NCBI GenBank assembly: GCA_036873135.1
Contig: JAPTYO010000007.1
Location: 28,068,763-28,132,762, forward strand
DNA length: 64,000 nucleotides
Direction: 5' to 3'
DNA from: Clarkia xantiana subsp. parviflora
Taxonomy: Eukaryota; Streptophyta; Magnoliopsida; Myrtales; Onagraceae
This document shows, in pieces, positions 33,373 to 45,634 of the stretch (position 1 is its first letter; every line of letters begins with the position of its first letter). A model generated the notes under the pieces. That model had not been told where the DNA came from. It was given only the letters and a program-made list of their open reading frames with translations, and ran no database searches. Position numbers and translations under genes: made by a program.

Positions 33373-33900
33373 ATGACGAATAGCTTAGCATCTAGGCATA
33401 ACCGCCCACCTGGGGGCAGTAGGCGAGGGTGACAGCCTATACCTCCAGCAAGGCAGCCTAACCCAGAGAAACAGCCTGCACACCCAGAGCCTCAGGTAGC
33501 CCCACAGGCACCCCAACCTAACAAGCAGGCAGGAGGACCTTCACGCCCAGCTGGCTAGGAGGCTTCCACAGCTTCAACTCCATTGACTAGGAAACCAGAG
33601 GGACAGGGGGGCAATAAGGAGTGCCATCCCAATACACGGCACCTCCACAGGGGTACTACTATGAGGCACAACCTCAAGGGTGTCCATATGGAATACTGAC
33701 TCAAAGGAACGACAATCGTGCCCACACAACCAACATAAGGCCCGCATACTCACAAGGAGCACATACAGTGACTCCGAGGTTGATGAACGCATTGGATGAG
33801 CTGCTAGCCTATAAAGATACCCTGAGGAACAGGCAGAGAAGGCAACACCAGCATGAAGAAGAACACCAATTGCACCCTCGAACAGGGCAGTGAGAAGAAC
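33373..33900 (+). pseudogene. E2 gag N-terminal remnant
   Basis: The first ATG (33373) gives MTNSLASRHNRPPGGSRRG and then a stop. A later frame at 33624-33893 includes TPRLMNALDELLAYKDTLRN, the equivalent of [20 protein letters not shown] in the intact gag of E1. This shows a common origin. Stops and frameshifts follow and the capsid and zinc-knuckle parts are not recognisable. Confidence 0.65.
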
Positions 33901-36900
33901 AAAGGAGAGACAACCAAAGGCCACCCCCAGAGGGAAGGCAGCAGTCTGTGCCTCCAAGGAAGCAACAGACACAGCAGGATGCCAGGGCATACACACCTCT
34001 GGGGGCAGATAGACAGGCAAGACCTCCAAGGAGGCATGGATTCAACCAAGTACCCCAACAGGGACATACACCGCACTAAGGGAGGACATACATGCCAGAC
34101 CAACAAGGATATAGAAGTTCCAACATCCACCCTGGCAATGTACACATAGAGTCCGTATCACTACAGACATGACTAAGGGACATATCAAGGAAAGCTAAAA
34201 GGGAGGAACATAGTCCCAACAACACAACAAGGCAACCACCTACCCATGATACAGCACGACAGATCCAAACCCCTTGTGCATGACAACCCTTGGCACACAT
34301 CCCCCTAGGACAGGGAAGGAGTTGAAAAGACAAGGATTTGAACAGGGGACTCATAGAGTACCACACTACGTTAGCACATAGCTACTACAATGGGAAGTCT
34401 CATGGAGAGACGTAGTAGAGTAAGATCGCACATAGCATACATGAAGGATACACCTCCACCTAGTCCGCCTTGCAAAGATGCGACCTTATATTCCTCAAGT
34501 GGAAGGAATACACACAGACTAATGGAGGAAAACAGTTACATTACCAAAGAAGCAGGGGATATCAACACCCCCACACTCATATCCTTCCCATATCCTCTTA
34601 TTTAATTTAACTGCATAACAAGTCAACTCCCTAAAAGGGGTAGATTTTGATACTTGATATCAACATGTTTTCCAAGAATGACCATACCGGACGCCTTCGG
34701 GCTCCGTGATATATATATACACAGGTGGACCACTAGAAGAATACGTAAAAGGCCATCGCCAATCAAGAGATGCACAAGCAACAGATTCCTCAATCCCAAA
34801 GAACACCTATAAGGTCAAGTTTCTGGGAAAGATCACAAGATGGAAGGCTCACTTACAAAAATAAGTTGAGCACCCCCAACATCCTATAGAGGAACTACCA
34901 TGAAGGTCACAAAAGATTACCCCCACCATAACCTTCCACTAAGCATCCTAGGGCCAAGTCCGTCAAAGGATCCCATCGGGCATTGGTATGCAAGGGGGGC
35001 ACCAGTTACAACATGCCCTCCCCACAAACGCCCATTAGCATAAGAGGGGGTAGCCGCGAACACATCCCTCCAAAAATGGAGGAAACCATATCACATGGGC
35101 AACGCTCACCATCAGAAGCAAACACCTCCGGCGGATCTTTATGATTTCATAAAATAGCCAGGAGATACAACTACACTTAGTAAGCTCACCCCAGGTAATG
35201 GAATACACTTCCATAAAAAACTCTCAAGGACACCAAGCCTAGCAAAGGAAGAATGGTGACACCATCATCAAGCTTTTAAAAAGAGATATGGAAAACATAA
35301 TATTTCCACACAAGAATATATTAGTCATAAGAGAGGGAATCACCAACTTTGATATGAAGAGAACCATAGTGCATGAAGGGAGTCAGTCAGACATCTCCCA
35401 TGACCAACCATTGATGATACTAGAGAAGAGTCAGGCATACCTAATACCAAAGGACCCCCTACTAGTAAAGGTGGTCAGAACATCAACACACCCATTAGGG
35501 ACACGGCACTGCAAAGGAACCAGGAATAAGGATGGAACACATATCCTTACAAGTATCCTTACAAGTATCCTTGCATTTATCCTTGCAAAAATAAACTCCG
35601 TAGATAAAAAGGTTATCTAATAGATGACTATGTCTATATTCTCAAAATATGATCCTAACCCGGAGATCCTTGGACTCCGTACTATATATGTAATGAATAA
35701 CATGTTCATCAGAGACAGGTACACGAAGATTCAAGACAGCGCCATAAAGATTAAGGCGCATACCTTTACCAAGTACGACACATGAGAGTGTTCACAAACA
35801 CTCCTTCGACATCTCACAAGAAAGGAAGGCAACCAAGGACACAAGTCCTAATAGAATAAACATCGGTAGAAAATATTGTCATTGAAGTCATGCACCAAGA
35901 GAGAAACTCTAAAGATGCAAGATTAGCAAAAGAGATAGTGCAACAACTAGAGTATGAAAAAGGAGATACATCTCCTATCAAGAGCCTTAGGGCAGGAAAA
36001 TAGTTCTACAAGATCAACCAAAGAAGAGCTCAAAAGCTTGGGGAGTAAGGTTTCAAGATCGACCCTCACACTAGACGCACATCCCGATCAACCACCTTTC
36101 CTGCAAATGATAAGACATTTGACTCTGGCATCCCATCAAGAGGAGAACCCCGATAAAAGGGACACTAGAACAATATCCCGCCTTTAAGGCCATACGCCGA
36201 ATACATGGTGAATGAAGGATATGACAAAATGAAAAAGGAGGGACTTGTCAGCTCAACACACCTCAAACACGTATACGTACGCAATACAAATGCAGTCTCT
36301 AATGAAGCTATCCAACAAGGAATAGCCAATACGGGGGCAAACCCATGGAAAATCATGGAGCATCACTTGCAAACCTAAAGGAAAACATCCTTTTTAGGTT
36401 CAAGTCCTAATTCAAAGGAAGTCTATAATCAAGATTCAAGGTGGGAGGAGCATGACCAATGTGACACTCCCTAAAGGCATTGAAGAATACTCCAATGTAA
36501 AGGAAAAGGCAAAGCACACTAAGTGCCACAACACTCCAAGATTATCACAGCCCGGTCAGACCCCCCCCCCCCCCCCCCCCCATGCACGAGCAAAGAGCAT
36601 GGATCAGATTGACTAGTCTGAAACACACCTATGAGATTAACAACTCAAAACACCATTCTATGAGAGAGCTTTTCAACCTAAAACAGAAAGAAGGGGGGAA
36701 AGAATTTACAAGCACCCCTAGGATACAAACACTGCCGCATCCTGGTTATCAAGAGAATGAAAATCACCCCCACCCACCCAAAGCAAAAGCTCTCCACCCA
36801 ACCTCTAAAGATACATCCGACAAAGGCATTATCCAAACCATGCCTATGACTGAAACAAGCAAGCATGAGAAAGAGTAAATCCTACAAGGGACACTCATCG

Positions 36901-37339
36901 CATTCAACCAAGCAGACAAGGGAGCCCCGAGCATAAGGGGTACCCAACCAAGAAAATGCACGAGGGACCTTCAGCGGCCAAATATGAAAGGCGGTATGAC
37001 CACCAAGCAACTTGGGGGGCACCAAACGAATAAGTGCTTGGTAGTCCACCTAAGTGTAAAAGAAGAGATTAGAGGCAGAAGATCACAAGAACATGCAATA
37101 CCACTTCTCCTAGAAGAGGTCACATAAGAGGAAAACATCCTCAACTCCCTATACGAACTCGTTCTAAGTTGGCAACACACAAACATCGCCCTCGAAAGGG
37201 GATCTCCCACATTGAAGAAAAAGCGTGATAACAGGCAATATCATAGAAGGAAAAGTCAAGTAAAGACTCGAAAAGCATACCAAAGACGCACCCTACATGA
37301 GAAGGGACACAAGGTAAAGTAATATTCTGAGCCCTCCGG
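33901..37339 (+). other. E2 non-coding interior
   Basis: I find no gag, protease or pol motif on either strand, although base composition (purine-rich plus strand with many CAAGGA/ACACCC words) stays uniform. It contains a C run of about 21 bases at 36561-36581 and a triplicated ATCCTTRCAAGT-like word near 35550-35590. ORFs up to about 150 aa here are low-complexity and unsupported. Confidence 0.6.
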
Positions 37340-37860
37340 GAGCCAATCCCGCGAACACATTCGACGCCCCCAAGAGCGTATCTTGAGAGTAGTTCTAAAA
37401 CTACGAACCCTGTGCCCTCCGGGAGCCTATCCCGCGAACAGATTCGACGCCCCCAAGAGCGTATCTTGAGAGTAGTGTTCATACTACGACCTTCGACGCC
37501 CCCAAGAGCGTATCTTGAGAGTAGTTTCTATACTACGACCTTCGACGCCCCCAAGAGCGTATCTTGAGAGTAGTGTTCATACTACGACCTTCGACGCCCC
37601 CAAGAGCGTATCTTGAGAGTAGTTTCTATACTACGACCTTCGACGCACCAAGAGCGTATCTTGAGAGTGGTTTCCAAAAACTACGAATTTCGACGCCCCC
37701 AGGAGCGTATCTTGAGGTAGATTTCCAACCTACCAGATTCGACGCCCCCAAGAGCGTATCTTGAGGTAGAAAAAAACACTACCAGATTCGACGCCCCCAA
37801 GAGCGTATCTTGAGGTAGATTTCAAACTACCAGTTTCGACGCCAACCAGAAGCGTATCTT
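37340..37860 (+). repeat. E2 tandem array A (~55-60-bp units)
   Basis: About nine head-to-tail units share TTCGACGCCCCCAAGAGCGT followed by ATCTTGAGAGTAGT or ATCTTGAGGTAGA. Spacers change gradually along the array. Two leading units also contain TGCCCTCCGGGAGCC, which reappears in array B. Confidence 0.85.
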
Positions 37861-38580
37861 TGGTCTAACTTGTGCCCTCCGGGAGCCTATCCTGTGAAAC
37901 GTTAAGTGCCCTCCGAGAGCCTGTCTCGTGAACAGATTTCGACGCCCACCAGGAGCGTATATTTGGTCTAACTTGTGCCCTCCGGGAGCCTATCCTGTGA
38001 AACGTTAAGTGCCCTCCGAGAGCCTGTCTCGTGAACAGATTTCGACGCCCACTAGGAGCGTATCTTTGGTCTAACCTGTGCCCTCCGGGAGCCTATCCTG
38101 TGAAACGTTAAGTGCCCTCCGAGAGCCTGTCTCGTGAACAGATTTCGACGCCCACCAGGAGCGTATCTTTGGTCTAACTTGTGCCCTCCGGGAGCCTATC
38201 CTGTGAAACGTTAAGTGCCCTCCGAGAGCCTGTCTCGTGAACAGATTTCGACGCCCACCAGGAGCGTATCTTTGGTCTAACCTGTGCCCTCCGGGAGCCT
38301 ATCCTGTGAAACGTTAAGTGCCCTCCGAGAGCCTGTCTCGTGAACAGATTTCGACGCCCACCGGGAGCGTATCTTTGGTCTAACTTGTGCCCTCCGGGAG
38401 CCTATCATGTGAAACGTTAAGTGCCCTCCGAGAGCCAGTCTCGTGAACAGATTTCGACGCCCACCAGGAGCGTATCTTTGGTCTAACCTGTGCCCTCCGG
38501 GAGCCTATCCTGTGAAACGTTAAGTGCCATCCGAGAGCCTGTCTCGTGAACAGATTCGACGCCCACCAAGAGCGTACCTT
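37861..38580 (+). repeat. E2 tandem array B (103-bp units)
   Basis: About seven units of 103 bp each combine TTTCGACGCCCACCAGGAGC, GTATCTTTGGTCTAAC, TGCCCTCCGGGAGCCTATCC and GTGCCCTCCGAGAGCCTGTC. Each is therefore a fusion of an array-A-type unit with two CCCTCCG motifs. Units are nearly identical, indicating recent amplification. Confidence 0.9.
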
Positions 38581-39221
38581 TGGTTACCATATATACCATT
38601 TAAAGGGTATCAGAAGAGATCATCGCACCATACTGAGAAGGATTCCATGAAAAAGTAATTTCAAAGTAAAGTTGTATAAAGAACACATAATGTTTTTTCT
38701 TGATGAGATAGCAGGAATGATGTGAAGAAAAGCAAAAAAGAAAGATAAGGAAAGGAAAGCATATACAAATGAGAAGTCCATGACCAAAGGATCATACACA
38801 GAAGCACAAGAGGTTATCATGAAAAGTAGCGAGTTATCCTACCATCCATAGCACAAGTCAAGAGAAGTATCTCAAAGGAACCCAACACCACCAAGGAGGA
38901 TAGCAAAGACATGAAATCCAAAGTTCAAGGCTCTCAAAATAAACTCGACCCATCAAAAAGAGAATTGCCTTACAAGTCGCACAAATCAACCTCCGACAAA
39001 CGTTATTGTCTTGCATGTCGCCCTCACGCGACCTATGCTCGTATCAGACTTGAACATCGTCAAGCACAACTCATGAAGGAGACATCTAAAGAGCATAAAG
39101 GATACAACATCCGATAAGACGAGACATCGGGACCTAACCCAACAAACATAGCCTAAACAAAAGGCAACTATAGCAAAGAAGCCTCTCCAATGAGAAAGGA
39201 ATACTAAAGCACAACTCCATA

Positions 39222-39443
39222 CATCGTGATGTGGCTATCATGTCCACATACACTGAAGTGGCTATCATGTCCACATATCTTGAAGTGGCTATCACGTCCA
39301 CATACCTTGAAGTGGCTATCATGTCCACGTACCCTGAAGTGGCTATCATGTCCACACACTACAAAAGGGCTATCACTCCCACACATCATGAAGTGGCTAT
39401 CATGTCCACATACCTCGAAGTGATTATCATGGCAGCACATCAT
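39222..39443 (+). repeat. E2 tandem array C (27-bp units)
   Basis: About eight units of 27 bp built on GAAGTGGCTATCATGTCCAC. Because 27 is a multiple of three, frames on both strands stay open (for example repeats of VAIMSTY on the plus strand), which accounts for the ORFs here. Confidence 0.88.
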
Positions 39444-39746
39444 AAAACATCTGTCAAAGACATGCATGGTAAAGACACCATCCCGACCACGAACATCAAA
39501 AGGCTACGCCTAGCCTTAGGAGGAGGTTCAAGAAAAAGGGAGAAACAATACTCTTCATACGCTCATCAAAGGTAGACACTTATATTTCAACCCACTGGGT
39601 GGTACTAGGTAGAAGACTTCCTCATTATGAAGACAACCTCCATATCTCATGAAATCAACCATGAAGCAAAGAATCACGACAAGCACTATTAAGGGCACAT
39701 AACGAAACGATCCCCACAACGATCACAACTACGATACTATTAGAGG

Positions 39747-40289
39747 CTAACTCAAGAGCAGTCTCCACCAAACTCCAAAGCAAGAATTCACTATCTTAAT
39801 CAGAGCCATGGCAAGAGAAAGGAACCTCAACGAAAGGCGATGATCACACCCATCACCAAAAGAAAAATTTTCAACGCAGGGGTTAATAACATAACCCATA
39901 GGAAAGCCAAAGACACATTCGAAAGTCGTCAAATCTACATGAAGATGAAATGAACCTGAGTCTCGGTCCCTCGGCTGGGGGGCAGAGGATAAAGAAGAGA
40001 CATCAAGACCTATGATCACCCCATCGCCAGCCACAGGTTGTTTCCCTTTGTCAAGCAAAGAGGGCGCCTCTTCAACCACTACCTCCTTATCATGAGAGGG
40101 AGTCAGCAAGGGGGCACTGGAAGGAGAGCCTCTCGCGGTTTCCTTCTCCTTGGCAGCCGAGGGCCCGACCTCAGAGTCAGGTTTTCGCGCCTTGGATTTA
40201 GATTGACTTGAACTCTCGCCCACCGCAAGAACCATTCGGTAACCAGGGAAGAACGCTCTAACAACAAGAAAGAAGCAACATAGGAACAA
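39747..40289 (-). CDS. E2 antisense ORF (180 aa, function unknown)
   Basis: The ORF runs opposite to the element. Residues 1-20 are hydrophobic (FLCCFFLVVRAFFPG), but this may be intron sequence read through. It continues with a low-complexity, charged, Ser-rich segment (GESSSQSKSKARKPDSEVGP, AAKEKETARGSPSSAPLLTP, LDKGKQPVAG) and a part with DRDSGSFHLHVDLTTFECVF. Position (after the tandem arrays, before the 3' LTR) and orientation match the antisense gene of E1, whose middle exon is likewise a Ser/Lys-rich linker with a KGKEV motif. Direct homology is not certain. I recognise no catalytic motif. It may be one exon of a longer antisense gene. Confidence 0.4.
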   Translation of the reverse strand: MFLCCFFLVVRAFFPGYRMVLAVGESSSQSKSKARKPDSEVGPSAAKEKETARGSPSSAPLLTPSHDKEVVVEEAPSLLDKGKQPVAGDGVIIGLDVSSLSSAPQPRDRDSGSFHLHVDLTTFECVFGFPMGYVINPCVENFSFGDGCDHRLSLRFLSLAMALIKIVNSCFGVWWRLLLS

Positions 40290-40873
40290 TCATAAGTATA
40301 TCACAAAGAAAAGAGAATGGAATGAGAGCATACTAGAAGCATTAGCAGCCTTCCCTGACTTAGAAAATTTTTGGGCCTGATAAGCAGAACTAGAGGGTTC
40401 TTCCCTCTCATCCGATTCAACGGTACATTCGGAACGCTCTGCCTACACCTTATATTTTTCTCCATGAAGTCAACCTACAAGGGGTCATACGAGTCCCCGC
40501 CTCATACGAGTCCACCGCGGACACCCAAGACACAAGACAGTCAGATTTGGTCCGACTACCTTGGAAAACGATCTTCAAGGTCTCCCTGTCTGAAGAAGAA
40601 AGCTTCCCAAAAGTGAGTCATCTATACGAGCAACCAACGCAAAGATCGACCCTTACTCATGGAGGGGCGAGATCCGCCTACTACGGGGGCAACCTTAACA
40701 CCAAGGGAAGAGGGCGAACTTTTAGTTTCCCCAAATGGAGCAACGCTCCAACACATCCGAAGGAAGGGTCAACCCTTAACACATGTCAATAGACCCCTTC
40801 GCTCGCGGCGGTAAGAAGAAAGCTTGTAAGCATTTTCACCCTCACTTTTATGGGGAACAAACTGCAGAGCAAA

Positions 40874-40987
40874 GGTCAAGAGCTATACACACGCTCCAAC
40901 GAATGAAGGAAAAATGTTACACATGCCAAAGGTCAAGAACTATACACACGCTCCAACGAATGAAGGAAAAATGTTACACATGCCGAA
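40874..40987 (+). repeat. 57-bp direct duplication in E2
   Basis: Two adjacent 57-bp units begin GGTCAAGAGCTATACACACG and GGTCAAGAACTATACACACG and are nearly identical. Confidence 0.9.
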
Positions 40988-41799
40988 GGACGAGGTTAAT
41001 GGACAATGCCCGCGCTAGTACGAGGGAGGCGGAACGTTGTGTCCCATTGAGTGGCAGATTTCTCACCCTCAGGTAAAGGAGAGGTCTATACTCTCACCTT
41101 TGCACTTATGCTCATATTCATGATTAACATCTACAGGTACATCAATGTCATCACTCATGCTTATACTCACAACCCGTCCATACATACACACATGTTCATG
41201 CTTGCACTCATATGCATGCCCACGTACACACTCCCATGTGTTCAAACATTTAGACATCCATGCACATGGCCGCCATATATTTATGCATACATTCATGACT
41301 ACAATCGCAGCATGTCTATACTCACTCCCATCCTTATGTTCCTACTTGCATGTAGGCTAGTACACATCCTCATGTTCATGATATGTCCATGTTCACTCCT
41401 AGTTAACATCCTATAGACATATTTTCTAGTATCCCATACTTAGAAAAATTTCGGACCAAAATTGAAATTTTTCTCCACTTAGACAAATCCCGACATGAAA
41501 TTGAAGCATGAATCGCCTAGCCGCATTCGTATCGCATCCCCACGCAAGCGTGTATTTTTCGAGTATACGCCCGTAGCAAAGATAGATTTATTACTCCCAC
41601 CTCAGACGGATGCGTGCTTAGACACGTGTCCGTGCTATTCTGACGTTTACAATTCCTCTATCTCATAAGGCAGGAGGCAGAGTCAGAGGCACACATCCAT
41701 GGGTAAGTAAGCATTCAGATGAAAGGTAAAACCTCGGTTTCAAATTGCGCGTGTCATACCATCCTAAAATAGAGTCAATCAAGGGTTAGGCCATTGGTT

Positions 41800-41813
41800 G
41801 ACTCGGGGGCATG
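41800..41813 (+). promoter_or_regulatory. E2 polypurine tract
   Basis: GACTCGGGGGCATG directly precedes the 3' LTR. E1 has a very similar tract (GACTCGGGGGCAAG on its coding strand), supporting shared ancestry. Confidence 0.75.
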
Positions 41814-42630
41814 TGATGGATATACGCCCAATTTGAACCCGTTGACTTCCGAACCGTTGTATTTTTATCATCCCATTGTTGATTGTAAATCGAAACTTCA
41901 ACCCGAACACTTTGCGAGAACACCAACGGCACGGACGAGGTCGAAGCGCTCGTCCGGCCGAGTCAAACTCGCCTAGGTGAGGTTGGGTGGCCACACCCGA
42001 CCTCCCCTAGGGGAGATCGGGTCAGCCAACCCGATCCCCCCTAGGGGAGATCGGGTGGACCAACCCGATCTCTCCTAGGAGGGATGGGGTTGGCCAACCC
42101 CATCCTCCCTAGGAGGGGTTGGGTGCCCTCACCCAACCCCTACCCTTGGGGGTCGGATTTCCCTTCCCCCCAAGGGCCCCGGCACCATTTTTGGACTCCC
42201 ATGCTCGGTTTACTCCGCCTACCTTCTCCGTATCCTAAGGTCTTAATTATGCGTTTAAAGGTTAATTAACTGTGTTTAAAGGTTAACGATGTCATTAAGC
42301 CACCTTAATGACACCGTTGCCTATAAATACCCCACCTCCACTATTCATTTGATCATCTTGGCAATTTGGATAATTTTGCTCTGACATCTCTCTAGCTTTA
42401 TCTCTCTAAAAACCGTACTGACTTAGGCATCGGAGAGGGTTCATCAGGCACCACCTCCCCCCCTCTGTGCCTGGTACTGCCCCTTCTGCAGGGCGAAAGG
42501 AGAAGAGAAGCTAAGGAATGAAGGACGCAAGCTAAGACAGTACAACCCGAGAGTACCGGATCCTCCACATCTCCAGTGAGGAACGAGATTTGAGCCGACC
42601 ATCCGTTGACCTCGATCTCGGAACCTAACA
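41814..42630 (+). mobile_element. E2 3' LTR
   Basis: 817 bp, closely similar to the 5' LTR except for one missing palindromic unit near 42060 and an extra C-rich stretch near 42455. TATA box CCTATAAATAC at 42320-42330. Confidence 0.92.
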
Positions 42631-42635
42631 GTTAC

Positions 42636-42704
42636 TTTCAAATTCCTCAATTTTGTTATCATTGGTGGCATCCACTTTTTTAACCATTCCGTTTATTTTA
42701 CTTA
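42636..42704. other. Host spacer between E2 and E1
   Basis: Only 69 bp of unique AT-rich DNA, plus one target duplication on each side, separate two full-length elements. It belonged to one continuous host region before either inserted. No gene recognised. Confidence 0.7.
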
Positions 42705-42709
42705 GGGTT

Positions 42710-43498
42710 TGTTTCGTCCAGATTGAACAAGGTCGTGAGGATGCGTCTGTGGTTATGCGGGCCGTGATCCTTCCATCGGAGGTTGGGCCACTAACGAGTG
42801 TTCAGACTTGCTCCCGTATGAGGATTGTGTCTCGGTATGGTTGAGACTCGGTAAGGCTGGGACTCGGTAAGGTTGTGACTCCGCAAGGTTGTGACTCGGC
42901 AAGGTTGTGTCTCAAGCGTCGGATCTTGCACCAAGGACCAATGCTAGCACGGAGAGGGGGGTGGTGCTAGCGAAGCCCTCTCCGATGCTTAAGTCACTAT
43001 AAGGGCAAAGAGGTAATTTCTAGAGATAGAGAATTTCTAGAGAGAAGTCAGAGCTCAAAATACCAAAGTTGGGCAAATGAGAGAATGTGTGAAAATGGGT
43101 GGCCAAGACCTCCTATTTATAGGCTTTCTTGGGACCGGACTCGGTTTTAGAGCGGTTTGATGACGGTTCAAGATCATGCGGTAACCGTCATCCATATTGG
43201 TAATGTGCGAACTTGACTTCTCTACACGCAACGGTAATCGCGGATACGGTAGTCGCGCGATACCCGTAAGGTAATCCGGACCTCGTCGAATTTGGGCAAT
43301 TCAGCGAGGTCCGGATTGCAAGCAACCCGGACGTCCGGGTTGCTTTGTGCAACCCGGAGGTCCGGTCCGGACGCGCGTAAAGGCGCTTCCGGACCGTTTT
43401 GATACCGTGGGAGGTGTTTTTAAACCGAGATGTAATTTTCGACACGTTTACGAGGCCCGAAATGTAAACACGAACCCGAATTGGACATTTATCCATCA
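42710..43498 (-). mobile_element. E1 3' LTR
   Basis: 789 bp. It includes about five GACTCGGYAAGGTTG-type units near 42843-42910 and, read on the minus strand, a TATA box CTATAAATAGGA at about 43111-43122. It is 58 bp shorter than the other LTR, mainly because it has fewer CCGGACCTCCGGGTTGC units near 43310-43360. Confidence 0.93.
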
Positions 43499-43512
43499 CT
43501 TGCCCCCGAGTC
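43499..43512 (-). promoter_or_regulatory. E1 polypurine tract
   Basis: The minus strand reads GACTCGGGGGCAAG directly before the 3' LTR, where plus-strand DNA synthesis would be primed. Confidence 0.75.
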
Positions 43513-44920
43513 AAGTAACGGTTTAGAACCTTTCTTGACTCTATTTTAAGTTAGGATATTTGTCCAATTTGAGTTTGACGCTAACCTTTCGGTTTTGATC
43601 GTTGGTCGGACGCAAGCATCTTGATTTCGTCCGTCGCTTGATTTTTCGGCCGAATGGCTTTGTTTCCTACCATCATGGTTAGTGCAATAGGAAATGTATA
43701 TGCGCGAATATGATTATCGTCGGAGGCATGAGCAAACGGTAATGCGCTATGCGAACATGTATCTATCCACATGCGTACATAAGTAATAGTCATGGCAAGA
43801 TTGTAATTACGCAATGCAAGAATTAAAAACCGTACGTTTCTAAAATGACTAAGTGATTACCGAATCATGAATCATAAGATTGCAACATACGTGTATAGTA
43901 ATGGATTTGATATGCGCAATGTTAAGACATGCATAGGAGTAGATATTTTAAGAGGAGATGGTAGAGTATACCGTAGGGGTTTAGTCTTGAGTGTAGGTAA
44001 ACTAATCCTTTGATCCTTATCCATAAAACATCTCTTTGGGATTAGTAAATACACATATCCCCATTTATCCTTCCAGCACCTTGGAAGTTCACCATTCCAC
44101 TCCCTTTGCAGGTAATTCATTCACCCTTTCCCGAAATTGCTTTTGTGTGCAAAATTTCTTTGCCGTCGTGGAGCCTAGATACGTTTTGACAGTTTTGAGT
44201 CTGATTTTTGGCTTGTTTTTGGAAGTTGACACCATCATTCGACTCGGTTCGTCCCAAGGATTCCAGCGCCACCTTCGGAGCCGCCAGAAGACCTCGTACG
44301 CGCCGCCGCGAGTGGAGCTCCTTCGCCGGAGCGTGTGGCCCACGCGCCGCCTTCCCGACCTCGCCTCGCTGCGGTCCTTACCTTTCCGGAATCGTCTCGA
44401 CGAGGGGAGTCCATTGGAATACCTTCAGTCACGTTTTGAGGTAATTTGGAAACTCGAATTCTTTGGACAACTTCGACTTGAATGTCGATGTTACCGCGTT
44501 GTTATTTGTTTAAGTCATTTTTTCGTTCTCGACATGTAGGACTGCTTGTTAATGTTTATACGTTGAGTAATTGCTGATTGATTGCCATCATTATCGTCGT
44601 TTGTCCATAATTTAGGCGATTTTCCATTTCCGTGGGTATTTGATGTGAAATTCCCCGTATCTTCGTGTAGAAGCTTTTTGTCAATATGCATGATTTTCCT
44701 TCTTGGCGGGTTTTTTGGTTGACGGGGATTTCCCCATAACTTTAGGCATAGTCACTTGTCGTCTTGATGCCTTAGAGAAAAAAATTCCTTAAGCGTTGCC
44801 GCGTTCGATTCTTACGGTTTGTCGCGTTAATCCCCCGTTTGCATGATAGCCCCTTAGGATGTTAGTTCCTTCCATAGCACGTACCATCTTTACTATGTGC
44901 GTGGAACTTGGTCACGTGCA
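43513..44920 (+). other. E1 region between antisense-gene array and 3' LTR
   Basis: It contains a 167-aa plus-strand ORF (44036-44539) with Arg/Leu-rich composition and no recognisable domain. Given its place upstream of the antisense gene on the same strand, it may be leader or first-exon sequence of that gene: GAG|GTAATTTGG at about 44440 is a possible donor for the acceptor at about 45634. This is inference. Confidence 0.35.
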
Positions 44921-45634
44921 TTGACTTTTTGATACGCGCGTTGACTTTTGATACGTGCGTTGACTTTTGATACGTGCGTTGACTTTTTGATACGCGCGTT
45001 GACTTTTGATACGTGCGTTGACTTTTGATACGTGCGTTGACTTTGATACGCGCATTGATGTTGATACGTACGTTAACCTTGATACGCGCATTGATGTTGA
45101 TACGCACGTTAACTTTGATACGCGCATTGATGTTGATACGCGCGTTAACCTTGATACGCGCGTTAACCTTGATACGCGCATTGATGTTAATACGCGCGTT
45201 AACCTTGATACGCGCATTGATGTTGATACGCGCGTTAACCTTGATACGCGTATTGATGTTGATACGCGCGTTAACCTTGATACGCGCGTTAACCTTGATA
45301 CGCGCGTTAACCTTGATACGCGCATTGATGTTGATACGCGCGTTAACTTTGATACGCGCATTGATGTTGATACGCACGTTAACTTTGATAAGCGCATTGA
45401 TGTTGATACGCGCGTTAACCTTGATACGCGCATTGATGTTAATACGCGCGTTAACCTTGATACGCGCATTGATGTTGATACGCGCGTTAACCTTGATACG
45501 CGTATTGATGTTGATACGCGCGTTAACCTTGATACGCGCGTTGATGTTGATACGCGCGTTAACCTTGATACGCGCATTGATGTTGATACGCGCGTTAACT
45601 TTGATACGCGCATTGATGTTGATTGCTTCTTGCA
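44920..45634 (+). repeat. E1 18-bp tandem array
   Basis: About 40 units of 18 bp alternate between TTGATACGCGCGTTAACC and TTGATACGCGCATTGATG variants, giving a loose 36-bp higher-order pattern. Since 18 is divisible by three, several frames stay open on both strands (up to 519 aa when run into the antisense gene). These repeats are not themselves evidence of protein. A consensus splice acceptor GCTTCTTGCAG follows immediately. Confidence 0.95.

Larger units (their letters stand above)
32475..42630 (+). mobile_element. E2: complete-ended, pol-less Ty3-gypsy (Tat-like) element
   Basis: Two similar LTRs at 32475-33322 and 41814-42630 begin TGATGGATATACGCCC and end GGAACCTAACA. The 5-bp duplication GTTAC at 32470-32474 and 42631-42635 is perfect. 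A primer-binding site with TTGGCGCC follows the 5' LTR and a polypurine tract ACTCGGGGGCATG precedes the 3' LTR. The 8.5-kb interior holds a short gag remnant, long non-coding stretches, three tandem arrays and an antisense ORF. No protease, reverse transcriptase or integrase was found, so it must rely on another element for mobility. The LTRs differ mainly by an indel of one palindromic unit plus scattered changes, so insertion was fairly recent. Confidence 0.93.

Noticed and set aside
33574..34366. ORFs of 78-151 aa on the minus strand of E2 (Cys/Leu-rich)
   Set aside because: They overlap several frames of the degraded gag region and show no conserved motif.
37340..38580. CRISPR-like array
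   Set aside because: Repeats are head to tail without unique spacers of constant length and lie within a plant LTR element.
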